A stretch of DNA of 64,000 nucleotides from Planctomycetales bacterium. Its GTDB lineage: Bacteria > Planctomycetota > Planctomycetia > Isosphaerales > Isosphaeraceae. The stretch is taken from assembly GCA_027449865.1 (NCBI GenBank), contig DAIDKV010000082.1, positions 1-64,000 of the forward strand, read 5' to 3'. This document shows positions 53,123 to 61,138 of the stretch, piece after piece. Position 1 is the first letter of the stretch. Each line of letters begins with the position of its first letter. The translations under genes and the position numbers were made by a program. Under the pieces are notes generated by a model. That model did not search any database, was not told the origin of the DNA, and worked only from the letters and a program-made list of their open reading frames with translations.

Positions 53123-53947
53123 TCAGGAGTAAGCAATCTTGCGCTCGTCGAGAATGCTCCTGAGCGCGGCGACGGCCTCGCCGAATCGCTCCGGCCCGGT
53201 GAATCCTGAGGAGAGACCGGCGATGGTCAGGTGTGGTTCCAGCACCACGAAGCCCTCATAGCCTGAGTCCACCGCCTCCTGGATCAGCCGGGGGATCTGA
53301 CCGTCGCCGACGCCGGCGGGGACGTTCCGTTCGAGGTTGGCGTCGTAATCCTTCACGTGGAAGTGGGTCACGAACGGCCGGAGCCGGGCCCAGGCGTCGT
53401 CGATCGGCTGGCGGACCTCGACGTAGTTCGCCGGGTCGAACGCGTGGCGGAGCGCCGGCGAGCCAACCGATTCGAGGAGATCGAGCACCCGCGCGGCGGT
53501 GTCGCCGTAAATCCCCTTCTCATTCTCGAGGAAGAGCACGATCCCCCGATCGGCGGCACGCCGAGCCAGTTCCGACATCCGGGCCAGGACCTCGTCGCGA
53601 TGCGAGGCCGGGTCTTCGCCTGGCGGCATGTAGAAGCTAAAAATCCGAATCCGGGGCGCCTTGTAGAACTCGGCCAGTTCCATCGCCCGCTCGAATCGCT
53701 GAAGGTGCTCGCCGAACGGGTCCGTGATCCGAATCTTCCCAATCGGCGAACCAATGGCGCTCAGCTCAAACCCGCGCGAGACGAGCAGGTCGCGGAAGGC
53801 GGCGTGCTGCGCCTCGGAGAGGTCGAGAACGTTGGTCCCGTGGATCGCCCGGAACTCGATCGCCCGAATTCCGTGCCCTTCCAGGACGTCGACCTGCTCC
53901 TGGGGATCCTGCGAAATCTCGTCGGCAAAAGCACTGATGCGGATCAT
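53123..53947 (-). CDS. Xylose isomerase-like TIM-barrel protein
   Basis: A 274-residue protein of the same superfamily as its neighbour, without a signal peptide. It contains IRISAFADEISQDP, IRAIEFRAIHGTNV, FLENEKGIYGD (metal-binding Glu), RHAFDPANYVE and FHVKDYD, and ends with FVVLEPHL. The pattern is close to inosose dehydratase and hydroxypyruvate isomerase. GGGAG lies seven bases before the ATG. The two genes probably make up one transcription unit, with one cytoplasmic and one exported member, but I cannot name their substrates. Confidence 0.85.
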   Translation of the reverse strand: MIRISAFADEISQDPQEQVDVLEGHGIRAIEFRAIHGTNVLDLSEAQHAAFRDLLVSRGFELSAIGSPIGKIRITDPFGEHLQRFERAMELAEFYKAPRIRIFSFYMPPGEDPASHRDEVLARMSELARRAADRGIVLFLENEKGIYGDTAARVLDLLESVGSPALRHAFDPANYVEVRQPIDDAWARLRPFVTHFHVKDYDANLERNVPAGVGDGQIPRLIQEAVDSGYEGFVVLEPHLTIAGLSSGFTGPERFGEAVAALRSILDERKIAYS

Positions 53948-54120
53948 CGAAGTCTCCCGCGCAATCGGACGGCGATGGCCGTCGCGTATCGTCCGCCATG
54001 ATAACAGAACCGGGGAAAACCGCCAGGCACCGGTGGCCTCGCGGCGGCGGCGCGGGTAAGATAGAGAAAGTTCGATCGGAGTAAGAGGTCACCTTTCGTC
54101 ACGATGCGGGTCGCCCGGCG

Positions 54121-54609
54121 ATGTGGACGTTCATCCTGCCTCTGCTGATCTACTGGCTCGTTCTGTTCGTCGCCTGCTTCGTGGTCGTCGAGATCGGCCA
54201 GGACCAGCTCTACGACGAAGTCACCCCACACGCCGGCCTGAAGATCGCCGGCGGCACCCTGATCCTCGCCCTCCTACTCACCATCCTCCGCGCTCGCGGC
54301 CTGACAGCCTCTTTCGAGACAATGTTCACTTCGAACATTGCCTGGACGATTCTTCAGGGGATCGTCTGGTTCGGTGTCTTTGTCCTGATCTTCCAGTTCC
54401 ACCCCTGGCATGGCCTGGGCCTCGGCCTGGCGACCATGGCCCTGATCACCGGGCTGGCGACCATGGGCGTCGAGAGTCTGCTCAAAAAGCCGGTGCCGAC
54501 CTTGCAGTCGTCGTCTCGCTCGCTGATCCTTAACAAGCCGGTCCGGCAGTCGGTCCCCCGTCCGGTGGCTCCCATTACTCCCACAACTCCCGCGACTCCC
54601 GCGAAATAG
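54121..54609 (+). CDS. Predicted four-helix membrane protein of unknown function
   Basis: A 162-residue integral membrane protein. Four hydrophobic segments are visible: FILPLLIYWLVLFVACFVVV, AGGTLILALLLTILRARG, AWTILQGIVWFGVFVLIFQF and LGLGLATMALITGLATMG. The C-terminal 50 residues are Ser/Pro/Thr-rich (RPVAPITPTTPATPAK) and soluble. No family is recognised. It is divergent from the TIM-barrel gene, with a GC-rich gap of about 170 bases, and ends before a 230-base stretch with two small hairpins. The start is the track ATG; no strong ribosome-binding site is seen. Confidence 0.6.
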   Translation: MWTFILPLLIYWLVLFVACFVVVEIGQDQLYDEVTPHAGLKIAGGTLILALLLTILRARGLTASFETMFTSNIAWTILQGIVWFGVFVLIFQFHPWHGLGLGLATMALITGLATMGVESLLKKPVPTLQSSSRSLILNKPVRQSVPRPVAPITPTTPATPAK

Positions 54610-54659
54610 TCCCGAGTTTTCGCTCGCCCCTTCTTGCACGCTAGCGCACACGGCGGCTC

Positions 54660-54687
54660 CGCGACGAAAAAACCCGTTCGTGTCGCG
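54660..54687 (+). terminator. Hairpin downstream of the membrane-protein gene
   Basis: CGCGAC-GAA pairs with TTC-GT-GTCGCG (two-base bulge) around an AAAACCCG loop, about 50 bases after the stop of the upstream gene. There is no following T-tract. A second small stem-loop, CAGCCC-GTAG-GGGCTG at 54759-54774, lies about 65 bases before the next gene. Either could act in termination or leader control. Confidence 0.35.
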
Positions 54688-54839
54688 AACTCCCCATTCC
54701 TTTACGACGTATCCGGGTGTAGGATGATCCCTGAAGTCGGCGCAGGCCGCTTCTTTTGCAGCCCGTAGGGGCTGTGACGAATTCGTTTGGCTCTGGCGTA
54801 CTCCGACCGTCCCAAGTCTGGTCATTCGGAGCAACAAAA

Positions 54840-55229
54840 ATGCGCTACCTTACGCACGCGTTCGCGCATTCCGAAACCCTCGACCGCGCCCGGCGCTGGC
54901 TGATCCATGCGGGTGTGACTCCCGAGCGTATTCGGGTTCACCATCATGGGATTCCGACGCTCATCATCTCGACCGATTCGGCCGAGGTCGACGGCCTGAA
55001 AATGATCATCCGGGCCGCCGAAATCACGGATCCCGATAGCTGTCCGAGTATCTGGGATCTCGCCCGGCTGCCTCACTCGCCGGATGAGGCAACAGAGCCG
55101 TTATCGTCCCCGATACCGGCTGTCCGGTCTTCCTTCCCACTGAGCTGGGGCTCCTTCGACGGCGCGAACGATGCTGAATTGCGATCGCAGATCGAGCTTC
55201 AGCGTGCCTATCGCGAGTTACGCGAGTAA
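54840..55229 (+). CDS. Hypothetical soluble protein
   Basis: A 129-residue protein without signal peptide. It opens MRYLTHAFAHSETLDRARRWLIHAGV, with strand-like IRVHHHGIPTLIISTDSAEV and a helix LKMIIRAAEITD, an alpha-beta arrangement reminiscent of small ligand-binding domains. A Ser/Pro linker and a charged helix (AELRSQIELQRAYRELRE) complete it. CGGAGC stands eight bases before the ATG. It is convergent with hpnG (25-base gap). No family recognised; the initial 28 residues of the track ORF were dropped. Confidence 0.55.
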   Translation: MRYLTHAFAHSETLDRARRWLIHAGVTPERIRVHHHGIPTLIISTDSAEVDGLKMIIRAAEITDPDSCPSIWDLARLPHSPDEATEPLSSPIPAVRSSFPLSWGSFDGANDAELRSQIELQRAYRELRE

Positions 55230-55254
55230 CGCCTGACCAGTTTCGCACCCGTTC

Positions 55255-56064
55255 TTATACGGGAAGTTCGCTCAGGCAGCGTACCAGAAATGTCGCCAGC
55301 CGGTCGGCCGCCTCGAGAGCCTGCTCGTGGAGCGACCAGAAATCCTTCAGGCTTGAGGGGCGGTCCCAGATGGCTCGGAGTGCCGCCCCGAACCGGTAGC
55401 TTCCAGACTTCGTCATCAGCGAGGCGACCTCGCGCGGCAGGTCGACACGAGCGTCGTCACTGATGATCCGAACCGGGAGAAACCGGACCAGTCGCTGTGC
55501 GCAGACCGCGGCCACCGCCGAGGTCTCCATGTCAACCAGGTCGGCGCCCGTCTCCTCGTGCAACCGACGCTTCTCGGCCGCCCCCAGGATCACCTGGTCG
55601 ACGGTCACCAGCGTTCGAGGCTCGGGACCGGCGCCGATCCCGACGAGATGGCCTGGTCGATCGACCGGGAATCGCTCTCCTTCCAGGTCGATCACCTCGG
55701 CCGGAAGGATCAGATCGTACCGGTTCAGAGAAGGGTTCAGCGCCCCGGCGAAACCCGCCGAGACAACCCAGTTCGGCCGATGTCCGTCGAGGAGGATGGA
55801 GGTGGCATGCCGGGCCGCTTCACGGCCCATTCCGCCGATGGCAATGGCAACGATCTTCCCCCCCAGCTCTCCCTCGATCACTGGCATCGACGCGGCCTGA
55901 TACTTCCGGACGCGCCGGAGCTGGTCGACCAGATAGCCGACCTCCATCGACATCGCCGCGACGATCCCCACATCGGCCGGGACGGGTGCCCGCGCGAACC
56001 CGCCGCGCTCCGTCCTTCCCGCTTCTGAAGACCGATGGCCCTGGCTCATCGTCGAAGATGGCAC
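55255..56064 (-). CDS. hpnG: Nucleoside phosphorylase-like HpnG of hopanoid synthesis
   Basis: A 269-residue member of the phosphorylase/MTA-SAH nucleosidase superfamily. Landmarks are GIVAAMSMEVGYLV, IGGMGREAAR, VVSAGFAGALNP and DLVDMETSAVAAVC, with the Asp at IISDDARV as the base-binding residue. In hopanoid pathways HpnG acts after HpnH to remove adenine from adenosylhopane, giving a ribosylhopane precursor. Location next to hpnH and shc supports that role over general methylthioadenosine salvage. The track start is a GTG at 56064; an ATG five codons later at 56049 is an alternative. It is the last gene of the three-gene set. Confidence 0.8.
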   Translation of the reverse strand: MPSSTMSQGHRSSEAGRTERGGFARAPVPADVGIVAAMSMEVGYLVDQLRRVRKYQAASMPVIEGELGGKIVAIAIGGMGREAARHATSILLDGHRPNWVVSAGFAGALNPSLNRYDLILPAEVIDLEGERFPVDRPGHLVGIGAGPEPRTLVTVDQVILGAAEKRRLHEETGADLVDMETSAVAAVCAQRLVRFLPVRIISDDARVDLPREVASLMTKSGSYRFGAALRAIWDRPSSLKDFWSLHEQALEAADRLATFLVRCLSELPV

Positions 56065-56144
56065 CGTTTCCGTGATAAACCCTCACAAGACGGGGGCAGG
56101 CTCCGAGTCTTCGAGGGGCCTCTCCCCGCTTGTTTCCAGGCTTC

Positions 56145-57149
56145 TTAGCTCATTTGCCACTTGATCGTCTTGAAGAGGTCGCCGAGGCGGTTGTTAACCC
56201 CAACCGCGGCTCCGGTCTCGTACCCGACATGGACCATGCAGTCCTGGCACCGCGGGTCGTTGCCATGTCCGAACTTCTCCCACTCCGTCTTCTCCATCAG
56301 GTCGGAGAGGGTCTCGTGGTGGGTGTCCGTGATCAAATAGCAAGGCCCCTTCCAGCCCTTGATGTTCCGCGTCGGACTGGCCCAGGCGGTACACTGCATC
56401 TCGCGCTTTCCCTGGAGGAACTCCTGGTAGAGCGGCGATGTGTGGAAGCGATACTTGCGGAACATCGCCTCGGCCGCCTGGAACTTCGCCCGGATGTCCT
56501 CCCGGGTCATGAAGATTTCCTTGGTGGCGACAGCCGAGTAGCTGTACGCCGGCGAGATGATGAAGCCATCGACACCGAGTTCCGTCAGGTAGCCGAACAT
56601 CTCGTCGAGCTCGCTCATGTCGGTCTCATGGTAGACCGTCGTGTTCGAGCAGACCAGAAATCCGCCCTGCTTCGCGACCTTGATCCCGTCGATCGCGGCG
56701 TCAAAGACCCCCTTGCGCTCCACGGCGATATCGTGATTCTCGCGCATCCCGTCGAGGTGGACGTTGAAGAAAAACGTCGGACTTGGGGTAAACTCGTGCA
56801 GTCGCTTGCGGATGAACATTCCGTTGGTACAAAGGATGACGACCTTCTTGCGTTCCTGAATCTTCGCGACCAGCTCACCGATGGCCGGGTAGATCATCGG
56901 CTCGCCACCGCAGATGGAGACGACCGGCGCATCGGCCTCGTCGACGGCCTCGAGGCATTCCTCGAGGCTAAGACGCTGTTTGATGGTCGACTCATACTCA
57001 CGAATGCGGCCGCATCCTGTGCAGGTCAGGTTGCAGGCGTGGAGCGGCTCGAGCATCAGGACCATGGGGAACTTGCCGGCCCGCTCGAAGAACCGCTTGC
57101 GCACAACATGCTTGGCGATCGTCGTGGTCATTGGCAGGGGGAATCGCAT
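56145..57149 (-). CDS. hpnH: HpnH, adenosyl-hopene transferase (radical SAM)
   Basis: A 334-residue radical SAM protein with the cluster motif CNLTCTGC near residue 41, ICGGEPMIYP (the GGE SAM motif), FFFNVHLDGMRENHD and a C-terminal Cys pair DPRCQDCMVHVGYETG of the SPASM-like tail. HpnH joins the 5'-deoxyadenosyl radical to hopene (diploptene), the first step of side-chain elongation to bacteriohopanepolyols. The ATG at 57149 has AAGGAGG eight bases upstream, far better than the track start, which overlaps shc by hundreds of bases. It lies 98 bases after shc and 80 bases before hpnG, all on one strand. Confidence 0.93.
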   Translation of the reverse strand: MRFPLPMTTTIAKHVVRKRFFERAGKFPMVLMLEPLHACNLTCTGCGRIREYESTIKQRLSLEECLEAVDEADAPVVSICGGEPMIYPAIGELVAKIQERKKVVILCTNGMFIRKRLHEFTPSPTFFFNVHLDGMRENHDIAVERKGVFDAAIDGIKVAKQGGFLVCSNTTVYHETDMSELDEMFGYLTELGVDGFIISPAYSYSAVATKEIFMTREDIRAKFQAAEAMFRKYRFHTSPLYQEFLQGKREMQCTAWASPTRNIKGWKGPCYLITDTHHETLSDLMEKTEWEKFGHGNDPRCQDCMVHVGYETGAAVGVNNRLGDLFKTIKWQMS

Positions 57150-57247
57150 CGGGGCGGCCTCCTTGGCACGAGGGGTCGAAGTTGTTCGGCGGCGATCGTC
57201 CCTGATCGATCGAGCCGTCGTTCGCGCTTGTCCATTCGCGGGTCGGG

Positions 57248-59272
57248 TCAGGCGTCTGGCGAGAGTGGCTGGGCCGGCACCCGGCTCGCCAGCGCGGGGG
57301 CGCTGGACTCGGCTCCGCGTTCGAGGGCCGCCCGATACCGGGAGATCGCCATCAGCGGGAAGTAGATCCGATAGTAGTGGTACGCCAGATAGAAAACGCG
57401 AGGGAAACCCGTCCCGGTGTAGGACGTCTCGTCCCACGAGCCATCGGCATTTTGCTGATCGAGCAGGTAGGCGATCCCGCGGCGGACCGCCGGTGTCTCG
57501 GCTCGTCCGGCCGCGACCAGCCCAAGGACCGCCCAGGCTGTTTGCGAGGGTGTCGGATCGCCGGTCCCCTTGAGCGAGGGATCGTCGTAGGTCCGGCAGG
57601 TCTCGCCCCAGCCGCCGGAGGGTTGCTGGGTCGCTTCCAGCCAGGCCACCGCCCGATGGATCTCGGGACGATCCATCGGATAATCGATGGCCGCCAGGCC
57701 CTGGAGGACCTGCCAGGTTCCGTAGATGTAGTTCACCCCCCATCGGCCGTACCAGCACCCTTCCGGCTCCTGGTTCCGCCAGATGTAGTCGAGGGCCTTG
57801 CACACCGAGGGATGATCGAGTGAATAGCCGAGGGTTCCCATCAGCTCGATGACCCGCGCGGTGATGTCGGCACAGCTCGGGTCGAGCATCGCGTTGTGAT
57901 CGGCAAACGGAAGCTTGGTCAGCACCTGGTTATCGATGTCGACATCGTAAGCGGCCCAGCCTCCGTCGCGGTTCTGCATCGCCAGAAGCCAGTCGAGGCC
58001 GCGGCGGGTGGCGGCCTCGACCGCGGGGTCGGCCGCCATCGGCGATCGGCTCAGCGCCAGCATCACCATCGCGCTATCGTCGAGGTCGGGATAGAACTTG
58101 TTGTGGAACTGGAAGTGCCAGCCGGTTGGCTCGACCTTCGGCCCGTTGATCGCCCAGTCGCCAGCGGCACGCAGTTCCTTCGCCAGTAGCCAGTCGATCG
58201 CGCGGCCCCAGGCGGGATGCGAGGCGGGCAGATCGGCGTCGGCCATCGCGATCGTCGCGATCGCGGTATCCCAGACCGGCGAGACACAGGGCTGGAGGCG
58301 AATCCGGTCTCCCTCGGCGATTTGCAGGTCGTCAAGCTGCTCCATCGCCCACTGGACCTCGGGTGAGTCGTCGGCGTACCCGAGGCACTTCAGCGCGATG
58401 ACGGCGTAGACCATCGGCGGGAAGATGGCGCCCAGGCCGTCGGTGTCCTCGCAGTGCTCCATCATCCAGCGATGGGCCGCCCGGAGCCCGGGCCGCCGCC
58501 AGGCCGCTGGAACCCGGCGATCGAGCCATTTCAGCACTCGGTCCAGCCCGAGGAAGAACCGGTGCCACGAAATCAGCCCACCGCGATTCCGGGTCGGCCG
58601 CTCCGGCAAAAACAGCTCAGCGATCCCCTGCTCGGGAGCCAGCGTCCGGACCGGCTTGTGATACGACATGATCGAGAGCGGTACGACGATCGCCCGCGTC
58701 CAGGCCGACATCGCGAAGAGGCTGAACCGGAGCCTCGGCGGCAGCAGGATCAACTCGGGCGGGACGCAGGGCGTCTCGTCGTACGCAATCTGGCCGAGCA
58801 ACGCCAGATAGAACCGCGTAAAGCTGTTGCAGGCGTGGGCTCCCCCCATCGCGAGGATCGCCTCGCGCGCCCGAACCATTTCCGGCGCCTCGGGCGATCG
58901 GCCGGTCAGCTTCAGTGCGAAGTACGCCTTGACCGAGGCACTGATCTCGCCCGGTCCACCCGGATAGATCGCCCAGGCACCGTCGGGCAACTGATGATCG
59001 GCGATGTATCGGGCGCAACGAAGCGAGACCTCGTCGGTCTCACGACCCAGAAAGGTCATCAGCAGAACGTATTCCGACTCGAGGATCGTGTCGCCCTCAA
59101 GCTCGGCGACCCAGTATCCCTCGTCTTCCTGGCGTCCCAGCAACCAGTCTCGGGTGCGCTCGATCGCAACCTCGATCGCTTCATCCTGGGACGCCGACCA
59201 TCGCGACGATCCCAGCGTGCTCGTCCGATTCCAGGACTCTCGGGAGGCGCCTCCGTCCCTGTTGGCGATCAT
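57248..59272 (-). CDS. shc: Squalene-hopene cyclase
   Basis: A 674-residue triterpene cyclase, normal family length. The catalytic DXDD motif appears as YPDLDDSAMVM near residue 400; several QW motifs are present, such as QEDEGYWVAELEGDTI near the N-terminus, QNRDGGWAAYDVD and QNADGSWDETSYTGTGFP near the C-terminus. It converts squalene to hopene/hopanol at the membrane. hpnH follows after 98 bases. Squalene synthesis genes (hpnC/D/E) are not in the window. The start ATG at 59272 agrees with the N-terminal alignment of the family. Confidence 0.96.
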   Translation of the reverse strand: MIANRDGGASRESWNRTSTLGSSRWSASQDEAIEVAIERTRDWLLGRQEDEGYWVAELEGDTILESEYVLLMTFLGRETDEVSLRCARYIADHQLPDGAWAIYPGGPGEISASVKAYFALKLTGRSPEAPEMVRAREAILAMGGAHACNSFTRFYLALLGQIAYDETPCVPPELILLPPRLRFSLFAMSAWTRAIVVPLSIMSYHKPVRTLAPEQGIAELFLPERPTRNRGGLISWHRFFLGLDRVLKWLDRRVPAAWRRPGLRAAHRWMMEHCEDTDGLGAIFPPMVYAVIALKCLGYADDSPEVQWAMEQLDDLQIAEGDRIRLQPCVSPVWDTAIATIAMADADLPASHPAWGRAIDWLLAKELRAAGDWAINGPKVEPTGWHFQFHNKFYPDLDDSAMVMLALSRSPMAADPAVEAATRRGLDWLLAMQNRDGGWAAYDVDIDNQVLTKLPFADHNAMLDPSCADITARVIELMGTLGYSLDHPSVCKALDYIWRNQEPEGCWYGRWGVNYIYGTWQVLQGLAAIDYPMDRPEIHRAVAWLEATQQPSGGWGETCRTYDDPSLKGTGDPTPSQTAWAVLGLVAAGRAETPAVRRGIAYLLDQQNADGSWDETSYTGTGFPRVFYLAYHYYRIYFPLMAISRYRAALERGAESSAPALASRVPAQPLSPDA

Positions 59273-59511
59273 CGGTCCCTATCCTCTCCCTCGGGTTCGA
59301 GCCGTCGGAACGCCCACGGACGGGCCGTTTTGCAGGGCGTGGAACGAACGATTCCACTCGCGAGGTCACGCGAGCGGGCTCATCCTAGGCACGTGCCCGG
59401 GAATCGATCAAGATCAAACCGCCCCGCGATTTGGGGCGAATTGGCCTCGGCTGCCGGCGACCGCCCGCAAACCTTGCGCAGCTTGCGGGCGAGGTTGTCG
59501 CGTGCGGGGGA

Positions 59512-60990
59512 TCAGTCCGCGGTGAGGGTGGCATCCAGCTCGAATCCGTGCAGAACGGGGATCGATCGAAGGATAGCGAGAGCGCGAGCCCGGTCCGATT
59601 TTTCGAGGAGGGTTCCCCGAATCTCCAGGTGATTGCCGCGCACCTTCACACCATCGATGTGCGCCAGTTCGCCGAGGTGACGCGACATCTGGGCGGTCAG
59701 GTAGGGCTCCAGGTCCTCGGGCCGGCCCTTGCTGACCAGCGGGTTGGGGTGGTCCTCGTCGGGGACGGAGAACTCAAGGCGATCGACCACGTCGCGAACA
59801 CCCGGCGTCTGCTGGGCGGTCCGGTACGCGAGCATGGCCTCGTACGCGGAGGGAACCTTTCCCGAGAGCAGGATGGCATCGCCGGAGGTTCGGACCTGAA
59901 TCGGCTGGTCGGCGAGCTTTGGACGTCGGCGGAGGGCCTCGATCACGCGGCGGGTGATTCGACCTCCGTCAAGCGCGGCGAGGGCCGAGGCATGCGGTCG
60001 CGGTGGCTGGGCGGCCGGTGGCTGGGCGGGTACCGCGGCGGCGGGCTGGACCTCGCGCACGGTCTCGGGAGTGGGGTTGAGTGGAGTCGCTTCCCGATCC
60101 GGAGCCGCGGCGACGGGCTGGGGCGCGGGTGGGGGCCCGGGGTCGTTGGCGACGCCCGCTGGCCTCGGCTTGACCTGGAGCTGCGTGTAGACCCGGCTCA
60201 CGCCCGGGACGCTCCAGGCGGTTTGCACGATCTCGCGAGCAACCTCCTCACTGGCGACCACGCCCCGGAGAAACACCTGGCCGTTGGCGTCCACGGTGAT
60301 ATCGAGATCGCCTCGGGCCGGTGGAAGTTCCATCGGGCCGGGTCCGCCGCCGGCCTGCGGCGGCACGCCCGTCGATGGCGTGGAGCCGGCCGGAGCCTGG
60401 GCAAACGGTCGGCCATTCGGACCAGCGACATTCGGCGGCCCGAGCCCGCCCATCCCGGCGGGCCTCATCTCCGGATCGCGACGCCCTCGCCACCAGGGAG
60501 CAAAGCTGACCACGGGGGGCTGCATTCCGAAGAACGGATCGTCAAGCCAGCCAAAGAGGGGCTCGGGGTAAACGTAGTACGATGACGAAACGTTTGGAGC
60601 CAGGGCCCCGTAGCCCGTCATCGAGGGCGTGGCGCTCATCGCGACCCGCATCGTCTCGGCGGTGTCGATCACAAGGTCATCACGGAACGGGAGGCCGAAG
60701 GCGATCGCCATCTGCACGGCCGAATCGTGGACTTGCTTCGTTCCGACCCGACCCGAGAGGATGACCTTCCCGTCCTGCCAGTACGCCCCGATGGCATAAG
60801 GCGCGGTAAGTGGATTCGACCGAAGCGCCCGGGCCATGATGACCTCGGGCCGCTGCTCGGGATTGTCGGCGGGCCTCGGCGCCGCGGTGTAACCACCGGG
60901 CATCTGCTGAGCCAGTACCGGTTGCAGGGCCGCCGCCAACAGGGCCAGCGCGCCGACTGACGATCGAAATCCGAGCCGACGACGTGACAT
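59512..60990 (-). CDS. Secreted multi-BON domain protein
   Basis: A 492-residue protein with a signal peptide (SSVGALALLAAALQPVLA, cleavage before QQ). Three BON-like domains are visible: around residues 45-110 (YWQDGKVILSGRVGTKQVHDSAVQMA), 225-280 (GDLDITVDANGQVFLRGVVASEEVAREIV) and 335-400 (LADQPIQVRTSGDAILLSGKVPSAYEAMLAYRTAQ). The C-terminal part (VKVRGNHLEIRGTLLEKSDRARAL) may be a fourth. A proline/alanine-rich linker joins them. BON domains bind membranes or ligands. GGAGG stands before the ATG at 60990; the track start is 123 codons too early. It follows a transglutaminase-like gene (148-base gap). Confidence 0.85.
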   Translation of the reverse strand: MSRRRLGFRSSVGALALLAAALQPVLAQQMPGGYTAAPRPADNPEQRPEVIMARALRSNPLTAPYAIGAYWQDGKVILSGRVGTKQVHDSAVQMAIAFGLPFRDDLVIDTAETMRVAMSATPSMTGYGALAPNVSSSYYVYPEPLFGWLDDPFFGMQPPVVSFAPWWRGRRDPEMRPAGMGGLGPPNVAGPNGRPFAQAPAGSTPSTGVPPQAGGGPGPMELPPARGDLDITVDANGQVFLRGVVASEEVAREIVQTAWSVPGVSRVYTQLQVKPRPAGVANDPGPPPAPQPVAAAPDREATPLNPTPETVREVQPAAAVPAQPPAAQPPRPHASALAALDGGRITRRVIEALRRRPKLADQPIQVRTSGDAILLSGKVPSAYEAMLAYRTAQQTPGVRDVVDRLEFSVPDEDHPNPLVSKGRPEDLEPYLTAQMSRHLGELAHIDGVKVRGNHLEIRGTLLEKSDRARALAILRSIPVLHGFELDATLTAD

Positions 60991-61138
60991 CGCCCACCTC
61001 CGTGGGACTGAAGGCCAGAACGACCGACGCCGCACGATCCCCATTTCGAGTCTACGAATCCCTTCGGCCAGGGGCAAGGGTGGCGCCGGCCACGCATCAC
61101 CGAATTCGCTCGCGAATCGGCGACGATCCCTTTCCTGG

